Shown here in pieces: positions 21,464 to 32,309 of a stretch of 64,000 bases of DNA. The position numbers and the translations under genes were made by a program. The notes beneath the pieces were generated by a model. The model made no database searches. It saw only the letters and a list, made by a program, of their open reading frames with translations, and was not told the DNA's origin. Source of the stretch: Auriscalpium vulgare (taxonomy: Eukaryota; Basidiomycota; Agaricomycetes; Russulales; Auriscalpiaceae); NCBI GenBank assembly GCA_019915015.1, contig JAHBBC010000004.1, positions 1,054,001-1,118,000 of the forward strand. Direction: 5' to 3'. Position 1 is the first letter of the stretch, and each line of letters opens with the position of its first letter.

Positions 21464-22847
21464 TACCTTGCTTGCCAAGGTTTCTCGCACCCCCGTAATT
21501 ATAAGCGCCCTAACCTTTTTCGACAACAAGTGCAAACAGACCGACTCTGTCACGTGTCCGCAGATATTATCTCAGTACGATCCCATGCCATATCTCCCAT
21601 CAAACTCTGCACTGCTACGCTCCTTCCGTCGCATTGTACACATTGCAGTTTTCCACAGAGACCAATTGCTGTTTATTCTTATCCCTCTCACTCATAAGTA
21701 ACACACTGGGCTGCTATGTGGTATGTACTAATTGAGCTCGCGGCGTCGCGCGCTCCTCTGATGCTGCTAGTAACTGCCTGTGTAGATCCCACATCGTCAC
21801 TCTGCCCTATTCCCTGCCATAGCTTCCCGTGCTGCTAACGTTACAGCAGCCCAACGTGCTTTCGTCTTCCGATCCCGCATCAACAGTCGCTCATCCTCCT
21901 GCAACAGAGGTGCCGGGAGCGCTTCGAGGAACGCGTTGCCGTATGTGCTGACACTTATTCTCGGTGCTTACTAGTCTTCACTACAGAGCTCCCTAGCATT
22001 TTTCAGCTGCGCAACTGTCCGATCAAGAGTGAGATAGCTAGCTGCACAGGAGCTCAATGGTATGATCGAGACTCACCGTGTCATCCCCATACCGGCGTAT
22101 GACATGCACGGAGAACCGGAGTTCTACCGACGGCGCTTTGAAGGCGCACTTGTTGAGGTGCGCCTCAACCTCACTCATTGGTCCATTGCTGCCCGGCCGC
22201 AATGCCAGCGAGCCAGCGTCGGACACCTATGTTGCCGACATCGTGTCCATCCGGGTCACTGTCTCGCCACCTCCTTCCAGGAAGCCGGTCACTCCGAGGA
22301 AGCGCAAGGTCTCTGTCATAAATCCCTTCGTCCAGGACAGCCCTTCCAAGAAGACGTACCGCGGCATCTTCCCTCGCAGCATGGTGGGAATGTGCTAAGG
22401 TCAGCTTATCTTTCATAGTATCGTGAACTTGTGCTGATGCTCCGTCGTCAGGTTGTCGTACATGCAACATGGGATACCCGTAAATAGCGCTCGATTGTCC
22501 TTCCTCTCGTCATTGTTTATAGCCAACTTACCTGCCTCTCCCTTGCCAACATGATCTACCTGCCGTACCTTACGCTCGCCCCTTGCATAATGCATTTCAC
22601 GTACATGTTTGCATTCTAACGCCTCTTCACGTACGTACATACATACATAGGTATCCTACTATCACTACTTATCCGGTCCTTTTGCGACTAAAATACATGA
22701 CGTTGTCACTTCCCACTGTGCCTGCCAGTGGAAGGACCTGGAATCCAACGGCAAGCAAGGTGGCCGCCGACGCAGTCGGCACTTCCCCAGTCCATGTCGA
22801 CATGGAATTGTGTAGGATCCGGACGGATACGTCCTGCCGCGTTCAAT
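21464..22847. other. no supported gene
   Basis: Short open frames on both strands only, with no recognisable domains. Ends at the start of the 150-bp leader repeats. Confidence 0.5.
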
Positions 22848-23340
22848 CGGAGTTGCCGACTTCATACTCCGACGCCTTTCGAGCTCGCCGTCAACACTCG
22901 TCAACATCATCTCGACGTCGCCGTTACTATCTCCTCCCACAGTGTTTCTGCCTTCGTCGGTCTTCCGCGAAGTGTTTTGTTCCTTCGTCGGTCTTCCGCG
23001 AAGTGTTTTCGACGGTCTTCCTGTTTCTTTCGAGCTCGCCGTCAACACTCGTCAACATCATCTCGACGTCGCCGTTACTATCTCCTCCCACAGTGTTTCT
23101 GCCTTCGTCGGTCTTCCGCGAAGTGTTTTGTTCCTTCGTCGGTCTTCCGCGAAGTGTTTTCGACGGTCTTCCTGTTTCTTTCGAGCTCGCCGTCAACACT
23201 CGTCAACATCATCTCGACGTCGTCGTTACTATCTCCTCCCACAGTGTTTCTGCCTTCGTCGGTCTTCCGCGAATTGTTTTCTTTCTTCGACGGTCTACTT
23301 GTGAGTTGCCGCCGTCTCTATCCACCGCCACCCTCATCTG
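22848..23340 (+). repeat. tandem 150-bp leader repeats, three units
   Basis: GAGCTCGCCGTCAACACTCG recurs at 22881, 23033 and 23183 (periods 152 and 150). Each of the first two units holds two copies of CTTCGTCGGTCTTCCGCGAA followed by GTGTTTT. The block sits directly upstream of the 958-codon gene. A related block lies at 28.12-28.66 kb. Confidence 0.85.
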
Positions 23341-23620
23341 CTCACATCACAACTTGAGGCTGAAGCGACGTCGACCGAAATCTGAAGGCTTGCTCTTTCC
23401 CGCCCACCTCGGATCCTCTTTCAATTATACTTGACCGTCATCCGCGAAGTTTTTATCTCCTGTCCATACCTTACACAGGTGAGTCACCGTCTTCCCTGTG
23501 TCGCCTGAAGCCGAAGCGACTTAGAGCGACATTTGCAGGTCAGAAGCCTATTCACCCCACCGCTCGTACCCTTGACGGCTTGGAGGTCCTCCTCGAGCCC
23601 CGGTCCCCATCGACTCCGCG

Positions 23621-26497
23621 ATGCCCAAAGCCGCCATCTCTTTTCCGCGCCTGCTTCATCTGAGGGCTCAACGTCAGGCGTTCGTCCTCATCGAGTGGGA
23701 CGTCACCACATCACGGCGCATCCCCGACCACGACCGGCGTTTGTGGAGTCTCAGCGAGTACGGCTCCCTCGATCCATACGACTGGGCCTCTGACCTGGAC
23801 TGGGACGATGCGGACGCTCCATGGCGGGCGTACATTCCTGCGCAGGGCACGCGCGACTGGAAGGCAATCAAGCTCGACTGGATCTTCCCCTCCCAGGCGC
23901 ATTTCGTAGACGTCAAGACGTCATTATATGGAGCCGTGGTCGACCAACAAATTCGTGAATGGTACAGCAAGGCCGTCGCGGCAATCGAGCCGCTCGTCCG
24001 AGCCCTACACAACCCGTCGTTCCCACCCCCCTCCACACTCCCGTCCGCCGACTCCGTGCCCGAGATGTTCGACGACATCCCTGCAGTTCGCGCCGCATAC
24101 TGGCAGTGGAGGCGACCCTTGTTGGACAACATGGGGTACGTCCGGTGGGCTGCCGCACAACTGCAGACCCCATGGCAGCTAGACGGCATCATCGACCCTA
24201 CCTCCGAGTCTGCGAGCTTTTTCAGAGATGTTGCGCAGAAGACGGTCTCGCGCGGTGTTACATTCGCCATTTGGGGCTATGTCGATCCTGTTCTCCTGGA
24301 TATGCTGAGACGAGACCGCGTCAACTACGCGTACACTTGGGGTTCCGACTTCGAGGATAGTCCCCATTCCCATTTTTCCCAATTCCGTATCCCTCAGGAC
24401 CCATATACTTGGTACCATGATAGGTCTCTGCCTAGCCTCACAAACATTCTCGTCCGGTGCTGGGGCGACAAAAAGGGATGGGTTGCGCGCACTGCCGCTC
24501 AGGCGTCGCATTGGCGCGACAAATTCGCCAGCATAGACGCGCAAAGCCTCGCCGACTATATCAACCTTCGCATATTCGTTCAAACGGCCAAGCTGAAAGA
24601 AGACTATGGGCTTGGCCTGGCCAGCGACGACGACGACGACGACGACGACGATGCGCTCGCCCCAAAAGGCGAACCCTGGTTCGATTTGGAGGACTACTTC
24701 AAATTTTTTAAACCATCCGCAACTTTCATCGCCAAGGTCGTCCGCAAGCCCAAGGTCGTCTGCAAGCCCACGCGGCCCAATCCTCATACAGGCGTGGCGC
24801 GCCGTATCCCGCTTTCCCTGGCTGCTCCAGTCCCCCGGTCTCCCTCACCTGTCAGGCCCGAGCCACGGAGTGTTGCGTCTGAGGCCATCCTCCAGGATGA
24901 GGCAGCCAGCCGCTTGCCGTCTACAGACTTACACGACGACGATGACCAGTTGCCCGACTATGAAGATGTTGTCATGCGCGACGCTCACGACATGGCCCAA
25001 GAACTCTTGAATGACATAGCTGTCCAGTTCTCCGACGCCCCGCTGGATCGCATGCCCTCGCCCCGAAATGTCGTCACCGGTCGGTCGCCATCACCTTCAA
25101 GGCGCGGGTCGCAGATGGCTGCCTCCGAGTCTGCCCTCCTCGAGGAAAAGGCCTCTCACCGCTCTCCTCATCACGATAGCAGTGGTGACGTGGACATGGA
25201 GGACAACGAACAAATCATACCGTCATACTCATCAAAAGATACAGTCTGCACCCCGGCCCCCGCCGCCACCACCCCGGCCCCCGCCGCTCCCGCCGCCCTC
25301 GCTCCCGCCGCCCCCGCGCCTACTTCCCCTACCCACGCTCCTGCTTCCCCAGCCCCCGCCCCCGCTCCTGCTTCCCCAGCCCCCGCCACCGCTCCTGCTT
25401 CCCCAGCCCCCGCCCTCGCTCCTGCTTCCTCCGCCTCCGCCCCCGCTCCTGCTTCCCCAGCCTCCGCCCCCCCCGCCGCCCTCACAGCCTCTGCCGCTCC
25501 GGAACCTGGGGAACTTCTTGCAGAGGAGGACGAAGGCATGTCGCCACAGAATCAACTGATCTTCCAAGGCTGGATGGATCGGTACTCTTTCCCCGACCCC
25601 ACCATGCGCCCGGTCGGTGCTGCCCCAGGCTCGGACCCGTTTGATATCGATCATGAGACATACTCGCAGGCGATCATAAAGCTCCCTGCCCTCTCGGAGA
25701 TCGTCCTTGCATCCTGGTGGGAAGCGGGAGCAGTTAACACAGGCGACAATCTCCTCCGGCTTGCCGTCAGTCGAGGGGTGCCCCTTCGCATCTGCTGGCC
25801 GGCGCTGTGGGGCGAGCAGATGATTGCCACGGCCTCTACTTTCCATCCCGCACTGCCTCCCCCCGACTGGTACGTCGGTCTGACTGGTCCCCTTGGCCTG
25901 GATCGAAAACCCGCGTCTCTCTTGATCCAGCGATGGAAGGCACGTATGCGAGTCCTCTTCCAGTCCAGTGCGGGGGCGCGGTTCTTGTTTTATGGCGGCA
26001 TTGTATGGCGCATCGCTCGAGAGTTCATGAGCCCTGAAGCTCTCAACGCAGCGCTCCGGTTTCCCTCCAGCCTCTACTATCGACACGGCGTGCGGTTTAT
26101 AGACAACAACCTTCACTCAGAGACACCGGTGGACGCTAGCGCTGACGATACACTGGCGGCGGTGCTGGGCACAGTGGCCCATGGGCAGAATGCTCATACA
26201 CTCTTTCCCCCGCCGGCTCAGTGGAACGCATCCTGCCTGTGGAACGGCTACTGGAACGAGCTTTGCGAAGAACACTTCCAGCGCATCTGGAGGTTCGTCG
26301 ATGAGGAACAGGCGTCTTTCCACCCCATGAGACATTGGCGCATGAGTTTGCGCGGCTGGACGCCGGACTTGCGCAATACAAAGGCTGCTCGTCGCGATCA
26401 TATCAGCAGCCTCGGAGCCATGCGCCAGGCCGCCAATATCATGATCGTGGACTCGCCTCTTGCTCGATCAGGTTATCTGAGCCTCGGCCAACTTTAG
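23621..26497 (+). CDS. large intronless protein of unknown function (958 aa)
   Basis: Single ORF starting at ATG 23621 after a possible 5'-UTR intron (donor near 23480, acceptor TTTGCAG near 23540). The N-terminal half (about 1-330) is rich in Trp, Tyr and Asp (DLDWDDADAPWRAY, DPYTWYHDRS). An Asp run (about 337-345) is followed by a charged, Ser/Pro-rich linker. A long Pro-Ala-Ser repeat (25250-25490) leads to a conserved-looking C-terminal domain with SLLIQRWKARMRVLFQS, GARFLFYGGIVWRIAREF and HFQRIWRFVDEE. I recall similar architectures as repeated, poorly characterised genes in Agaricomycete genomes, possibly carried by mobile elements, but cannot name a family. No transmembrane segment or catalytic motif is evident. 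Confidence 0.75.
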   Translation: MPKAAISFPRLLHLRAQRQAFVLIEWDVTTSRRIPDHDRRLWSLSEYGSLDPYDWASDLDWDDADAPWRAYIPAQGTRDWKAIKLDWIFPSQAHFVDVKTSLYGAVVDQQIREWYSKAVAAIEPLVRALHNPSFPPPSTLPSADSVPEMFDDIPAVRAAYWQWRRPLLDNMGYVRWAAAQLQTPWQLDGIIDPTSESASFFRDVAQKTVSRGVTFAIWGYVDPVLLDMLRRDRVNYAYTWGSDFEDSPHSHFSQFRIPQDPYTWYHDRSLPSLTNILVRCWGDKKGWVARTAAQASHWRDKFASIDAQSLADYINLRIFVQTAKLKEDYGLGLASDDDDDDDDDALAPKGEPWFDLEDYFKFFKPSATFIAKVVRKPKVVCKPTRPNPHTGVARRIPLSLAAPVPRSPSPVRPEPRSVASEAILQDEAASRLPSTDLHDDDDQLPDYEDVVMRDAHDMAQELLNDIAVQFSDAPLDRMPSPRNVVTGRSPSPSRRGSQMAASESALLEEKASHRSPHHDSSGDVDMEDNEQIIPSYSSKDTVCTPAPAATTPAPAAPAALAPAAPAPTSPTHAPASPAPAPAPASPAPATAPASPAPALAPASSASAPAPASPASAPPAALTASAAPEPGELLAEEDEGMSPQNQLIFQGWMDRYSFPDPTMRPVGAAPGSDPFDIDHETYSQAIIKLPALSEIVLASWWEAGAVNTGDNLLRLAVSRGVPLRICWPALWGEQMIATASTFHPALPPPDWYVGLTGPLGLDRKPASLLIQRWKARMRVLFQSSAGARFLFYGGIVWRIAREFMSPEALNAALRFPSSLYYRHGVRFIDNNLHSETPVDASADDTLAAVLGTVAHGQNAHTLFPPPAQWNASCLWNGYWNELCEEHFQRIWRFVDEEQASFHPMRHWRMSLRGWTPDLRNTKAARRDHISSLGAMRQAANIMIVDSPLARSGYLSLGQL

Positions 26498-26910
26498 GGG
26501 AAGCTTTCATTCAACAGTGGGACGGGTTGCCTGGTCTCTTTTGTCGTTTTCGTGCGGACCCACCACGTCTACATCCATTCATGTACTACCAATTGCCACG
26601 CTCATGTACGTCTGTTATATGCATAATTGTGTATTTTCGCCACGCGTCTGATTTGCCTATGATCTCGCCGCACCATCTGATTGTAAGCCCACTCGTATCT
26701 CAAGCCTTGCAAGGACTTGACGAGGACGCGTCGCTCGTTCGGGGATCTGGTAGTACTGTGATATACTTTCCAACTCTCGCTAGAACCCGTGGAATCCATC
26801 CGGGTGACTGAAACCGAAATTTAGTGACGGTCGTGAAAGCTCCAGGCCGAGGTACTTCAGTGTGTATCGCAGAACTCATCAATCCTCGTCCCTCTCGACA
26901 CGTCTGCGTC

Positions 26911-28020
26911 ATGTCCTGGACGCCTCACACGTCGGAGTGGTCTGTTCATAGCCGTTTGAGGGCGTTCGAGCATGCCATGCAGTACCCCCCGTACGTATCC
27001 CTTCAGCCCCCGCCGCCAGGTCTTTCCTTGTCTTATTGCGCAACAGCTCCTTTGGCAGCCGCTTCTACCAACTTCCGTCCACTCAAGCCCTCGCTGACCC
27101 CGCTCTCGTGGTGCCGGGCGGCAGGATCTCCTTCGAGATGGGTCACAACTCCTACAACCACCACTCCAGCGACGCCCTCGTCGGTCACTCCAGCGATGCC
27201 CTCGGACGTGGCGCTCGCCGCTACCAGCGCCACCGTCGACGTGGCACTGGCCACGGCGGAGAACAAGTACCATGGCAGGGTCGTCGAGGCTGACAAGCGC
27301 TTGGACAAAACATATCGCCATGTCGTCGCAGAAAAGGGCAAGCTGCGAATACGGAACTTGACGAAGCCATGAAGCGCATCGAAGGTCTGGAAAAGCAACT
27401 CGCCCAAACGCAGGAGGAGCTTGTTCAGACGCGGGAGTTGGTGCTGATGTGGAAGGCGAGATGCAGAGAAGAGCATGCCATGCTAGGAGAGCAGCAGGAG
27501 AGCTCGACTGCTACCCAGAAGCTTCGGGAGGACGCTGTGAGACGCGATGAACACTTTGTCTGCCAACATGCGGCGACTTGTCATCGACGCGGAAATCTCC
27601 CTTGCGGACCTTGAGAGGTTGGAGCAGCGACTCACCAGCCTGAATACTATCATCCCCCGTGAGGACTCCTCCCTCTCGTCCGCCCAGTCTGAGCTACTCT
27701 CGGACTTATGGACACGCCTTGGTGGTAATCGTCAAGCAGTGCGCGGCTTCGAAGAGCACCGAGCGCTCTAAAGAAACGTTGGAAGCTACCGTCAACGTGC
27801 CCTAGCGCATGTGGTTGCGGCCCTGCAAACACTCAAGAGCATGAGCGAGGACATGGAGGACCTGCGCGAAAGGGTGGCTGCTCCGGAGTTGGTTGGCGAC
27901 AGGATCCTGGTCGAGGTGCACATGAAGAGCATACGCGCTGGTTTGCATAGGATTCAGGAGCGCAGGATAAGGGCGGAAAGGCCTAAGGGGGAGGACGCTG
28001 TCGAGTGGTTGACCTCCTGA
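26911..28020 (+). pseudogene. coiled-coil protein, frame-disrupted
   Basis: Coding-like pieces lie in several plus frames downstream of the 958-codon gene: MSWTPHTSEWSVHSRLRA (26911), an ALATAENKYHGRVVEADKRL helix (to 27330), EGLEKQLAQTQEELVQTREL (27380-27490), NTLSANMRRLVIDAEISLAD (27547-27770), and EDMEDLRERVAAPELVGDRI (27811-28020). Together they resemble one long coiled-coil protein whose frames do not join cleanly. There is a stop at 27769-27771 and the codons between pieces change phase. It may be a decaying gene or a multi-exon gene whose splice sites I could not place. Its position directly after the 958-codon ORF suggests a paired unit. Confidence 0.4.
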
Positions 28021-28119
28021 TCATCAACGTTTCTAGTATCAAGCCCATACTGTACATTCCGTGCGAACACTAGTAGTATGATGATGCGTGGTGACTGAGT
28101 ACTCACTGAGTTAGTCTGT

Positions 28120-28660
28120 GCGAGTTTGGCAAATTCAATCGGAGTTGCCGACTATACTCCGACGCGCTTTCGAGCTCCCCCGGGCCGTCAACACTCGTCG
28201 ACGTCAGTCTCGACCCCGTCGCCGCGGTTACTATTACTACTATCTCCTCATCCCCTGCCTACCGTGTTTTATGCCTTCGTCGGTCTTCCGCGAAGTGTTT
28301 TGTTCCTTCGTCGGTCTTCCGTGAGGTGTTTTCGACGGTCTTCCTGTTTCTTTCGTTCGCTGATAACACTCGTCAACATCATCTCAACGTCGCCGTTACT
28401 ATCTGCTCATCCCCTGCCCACCGTGTTTTTGCCTTCGTCGGTCTTCCGCGAAGTGTTTTCTTTCTTCGACGGCCTTCCTGTTTCTTTCTACCACCATATC
28501 AGACGGTCTACCACGAGTGTTCTCTTTTCCCTGTCTATACCTAACTGACATTGTGAGTTACCGCCGTCTCTATCCACCGCCACCGTGACCCTCATCTACT
28601 CCGTTGCAAGCCTCTTCGTCTCCCGCCTTCACCACCCGCTCGCCCGCTCAAGTGCAAACT
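28120..28660 (+). repeat. second copy of the 150-bp leader block
   Basis: TTCAATCGGAGTTGCCGACT, the TCGTCGGTCTTCCGCGAAG units and the sequence TACCGCCGTCTCTATCCACC all match the block at 22.85-23.34 kb in the same order, with substitutions. No 958-codon-like ORF follows, so this is a leader without its gene. Confidence 0.8.
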
Positions 28661-28949
28661 CGATGGCAACACAGGTGAGTACATTTCCTACGAGAACGAG
28701 CTGCCTTTGACCGTGCCGCCCGTCTTCTCGCTCGCCCGTCGCGTCTCCCGCCTTCCAGAGGCCGCGCTGCGTCGCCACGCTGCAAGCAAGCTCCGACAGA
28801 GGCCGCGTGATGTCGCTGAGGAAAGGAAGCAGCGGGAGGGGCTGGCGGCTGCGAAGTAGAGTCGCGTTCACGGTCTTGTTTTGCGCTCGCGACAGCGTCC
28901 ATTCCCGTCGCGCACGGACGTCCAGCCCCGCGCACCGCGACGCCACAGT

Positions 28950-30130
28950 TTACACAGCATCCAGCGGGTTCCCCGGCCGTGGCCGGCGCAGCCGCCCAAA
29001 CAAGTCGTTGAGCCCCTCGCAGGCGTCGGCGTGACGCGCAGGACCTACCGCCCGCTCACGCGCTCGCCTCCACGACATCCACCCGCCATCTCCGCACGCG
29101 GGGATGATGGAGAAATGACGCGGGAGCGCATTCGGTGGGCGGCGGTGAAGTCTCTGGGGTCGCGTCCAGGGACGATATCGACCGGTTGCGGCCACGTCCA
29201 GCTGGGTGTTAACATCGCGCGCATGCGTCCAGACAGCGTCGTCGGCGGTGTTGGCGCTGCACACCGCGTCCTCGCGCGCTCAGTTGTTGTAGTGCGTGTA
29301 CATGGCCGAGGGGATGATGATGGGGATCCCGGCGCCAACTTCGAATTCCAGACCGAGCTCTTGAACGACGAGGCGGCAGCATGACCTATGGTCGAAGTCG
29401 AAGTCGCCAAATGGAATGATCAGGCAGACGACTTGAGAGCCGCGGTGCAGACCAAAGTAGTAGGCCTGGAAATCGCCCCGCTTCCCCCCTTGAAAAGTCG
29501 GCGGCACCGTGGACAACGCCTCGGCCGCATCTTGAAGGGGGCCGCTCATACTCGGCCACCTTGGGCCTTCGGGGCTCCAGGCACGTAGCAATACAAGGCG
29601 GCCGTCATCATCGTAGACTTCGACCCCTGCACTACATTCTATGAGGTCAGCAACGACAAAGAAACGTCAGCAGGCGGTTCGGCGCGCCCGTCTCCCATAG
29701 GAACGAGGACGCGTACGTCCGGTCCTTCCCCAATCGCTCCAAAGCCGGTGTAAGGACTGCCGCGCACGAGCGATGTGCTCGACACCGCGCACTGCAGGCG
29801 TACGCGCTGTCCGACGCGCCCGTTGATATAGCGCGCTAGGCGGTCTGCTTTCTGGATCTTCCTCTTGCTGAGCGTTTCAGCGGCCTGCGTCGGTGGCGGT
29901 CCATTTCGGGCGGGCACGGCCTTGACATGGCATGCGCCCGCCTTCGGTGCGTTGAGCAGACGAGCTATCGCCTCACGAACTTGCAGTTCTATGTCCAGGC
30001 CTTCATCCCAGGATGCGGGGTCATCGCCTTCCTCCGTCTCGTCGACCGCGACCGCCGGGTACCGCAGGCCGTCCGTAAGCCGGGTGGACGAGCGCAGGTG
30101 ATATCTGCCGGGCGTCGTGCTGTGGAACAA
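28950..30130 (-). pseudogene. TE-associated dioxygenase-like protein, frameshifted remnant
   Basis: An N-terminal helical piece (ORF 29639-30130: MFHSTTPGRYHLRSSTRL..., KRKIQKADRLARYINGR) breaks near 29663. The neighbouring frame then continues VVADLIECSAGVEVYDDDGR, LLRAWSPEGPRWPS, TVPPTFQGGKRGDFQAY, YFGLHRGSQ and GAGIPIIIPSAMYTHYN to about 29285, after which similarity fades. The block order recalls a repeated Agaricomycete protein family with a double-stranded beta-helix (dioxygenase-like) end, but that link is from memory and modest. At least one frameshift and loss of the C-terminus make it a pseudogene. Confidence 0.4.
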
Positions 30131-31216
30131 ACCGTCATCAACGGCGATCGACGACCGCGTGCAAAGCTGAGCGTCGGCAGGCGGGCCCTCCCCGCGGAAA
30201 GGCCGTCTCAGCCGACCTGCGGCGTTGGGGACAAGCTTGGCGCAGTCGTGGCGTAGGAAGACCGCCTCGGCCGACCTGCGACGCGCCTAGCGCCCTGCCT
30301 GAGGCCCGCCTGCCCTACAACCACCTCGACCGACTCGCTTGTGAAGCGTGGAGCTCGGCGTTGCTAGGTGTTGCTATGTAGTATGGTTGCTACTGGCTAC
30401 AGCAGCCAGGGGGACCAAGGGGGGATCCGAGTCGACGCAGCGGCCAAGCAGCGTCCAAGCGGGCCGCGCGCGCTCGGCCCGTTGCGCCGCGCACGCGCAG
30501 CCTATGCCCATTTGACTTCAGAGAGGTACCACCAAGGTACCACTCATCCTACTCCATCATCGCCCCCTCCCCGCGAACGGGCGCACATCCCGCCCAGGCG
30601 TCTTGTCCCCGCGTTCACACCAGGCTGGCCAGAGAGAGAGAGACCGATGACTGCTGCCTGGCATATAGTATAGTATTACACCCTCTCCGGCGCCCATCCG
30701 CATCCCAGCCTTGCTGGACGCCCCTCCACCCCGGACGCTCCCCCCAGTCAACGGACGCCTCCCGCCCGCAGTACAATCTTGCTGGATGCCGTGCACCCCT
30801 CACGCCACTAGTAGACGCCTACTCGCTTGGCGGGCTCTTCTGCCGCTCGCGCGATGTATTCGCGCGCCAATGTCATCCACGTCGCTAGGGCCCTAGTCTC
30901 CGTGGCTGACCTCGGCACAGAAGAACTTCAAGATAGTCGTTCTAGCTAGGGCCCCACCGATCACCGACACATGCAATCCAACGAGCACGCATGATGCAGG
31001 GCTCCAGTCAGGAACATATCATACTAGAGCTTCCGGCGTCACTGTATATCCGGCGCCGGATATCTTCAGCGCTCATTGCGCCCGCGCGCAGAGAGCGCTA
31101 TAAGTACAGAGGCGCGCATGCGATATCAGTATTCAGAAAAGCAGGTGATTTATAGTGATTTATTCGCGGCCTGAATCTGAGCAGCGCCGCAGAAAAGCTC
31201 GGAATATACATGTCAG
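30131..31216. other. no supported gene
   Basis: Contains a short AG microsatellite (about 30634-30644) and a perfect 18-bp palindrome ATATCCGGCGCCGGATAT (31046-31063). No coding evidence. Confidence 0.5.
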
Positions 31217-32309
31217 TCAAGGCGATCGACCCAACTCGTCTGCGCGACCGTTAATGAAGAGATGATTGAAGATATCAGTAGAGCTCACCAGTCGACGTTT
31301 CCCCAGATCCCGAACCACCTCCAGATGTGCATGAATCCTCAGCACGAGTTGGGGTACCAAATCGACAAAAATGTCATCAACGGTGACGTCGTAAGCCCGT
31401 ATGTAATCGCGGATGCTATCTCCATGGTTTTGCAGCGCGATGATATGCCCTTCGAGGGCAAAACGGAAAGCCACAGCCTGTTGTCGACGGGCCTGAACGC
31501 TAGATATAATCTTCGATTGGCGTTGCGCTGCGGCGAGTCGAGCGGCATTCCAACCGATAATCGTCGTAACGCCCGAGGAAGTTATCTTCGCTCTCTCGAT
31601 CGCCGCTGCTGTCTCCGCTTCGATGACTTCCAGCGCGTTGAAGTGAGGAGCAAGCAGACGAGCGTCGACGTCGGAGATGGTGTGGGTGATGATGGCCAAT
31701 TCCCCGACGGCAGCAGTGACCACGGCGCTAAATGCCTTGATGCGAGTGGCCTTCGCATCCGCGATCATGCTGCAGGATGATGCGGAACCCATGCAGCACA
31801 GCAAAGACGGAACGCCGGCCTTGATCGACTCCAAGCCGGCTATGGTAGACTGCTGAGACAATGTGATGCTGTGGGAGCATAAGAAAGGGCCCCAGACGGG
31901 AAGTTGACCTTACTCACTGATCCATGACCTTCTCGCTCTTCGCAAGGAGCGCCGAAATGTGATCAGCCGACATCCTGAGGCCATCCAAGATGTTCTTGAT
32001 GGGTGCAGACAGTTCATCTTTGGATGTGATGTCGCTACCGCGCACGTCGGCCATTGCACGATCAAGGGAAATGATCAGCGCGGCAATGTTATCGTACGAA
32101 TCCTCTGTGATGGGCGCTGGCGAAGTGGTGAGGGTTTGTGGGACAATGATTTTGCAGAATTTGACGCTTCGTATGATTGGTAAGGCGCAAATGGACGTCG
32201 AGGCAGAGTGGAGGTATTCAGCAGCCTTCCACGCGACGCCGATTAGGGGCGCCACGTAGACGATGAGAGTGGGCAGCGATGCGAAAACGATGTAGTAGAA
32301 CGCCTTCAT
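31217..32309 (-). CDS. membrane or secreted protein of unknown function
   Basis: Two exons on the minus strand, 32309-31918 and 31868-31217, joined over a 49-nt GT-AG intron in matching phase (347 residues). The N-terminus MKAFYYIVFASLPTLIVYVA is strongly hydrophobic and could be a signal peptide or membrane anchor. The rest is Ala/Ile-rich and predicted helical (AKATRIKAFSAVVTAAVGEL, EVIEAETAAAIERAKI). It ends GRADELGRSP. I recognise no family. The reverse-strand frame 31262-31780 is a shadow. An alternative acceptor just upstream of the CAGTCT at about 31850 would alter the junction by a few residues. Confidence 0.55.

Noticed and set aside
25171..26116. Long minus-strand Gly/Ala-rich frames
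   Set aside because: Shadow of the Pro-Ala-Ser repeat of the 958-codon gene.
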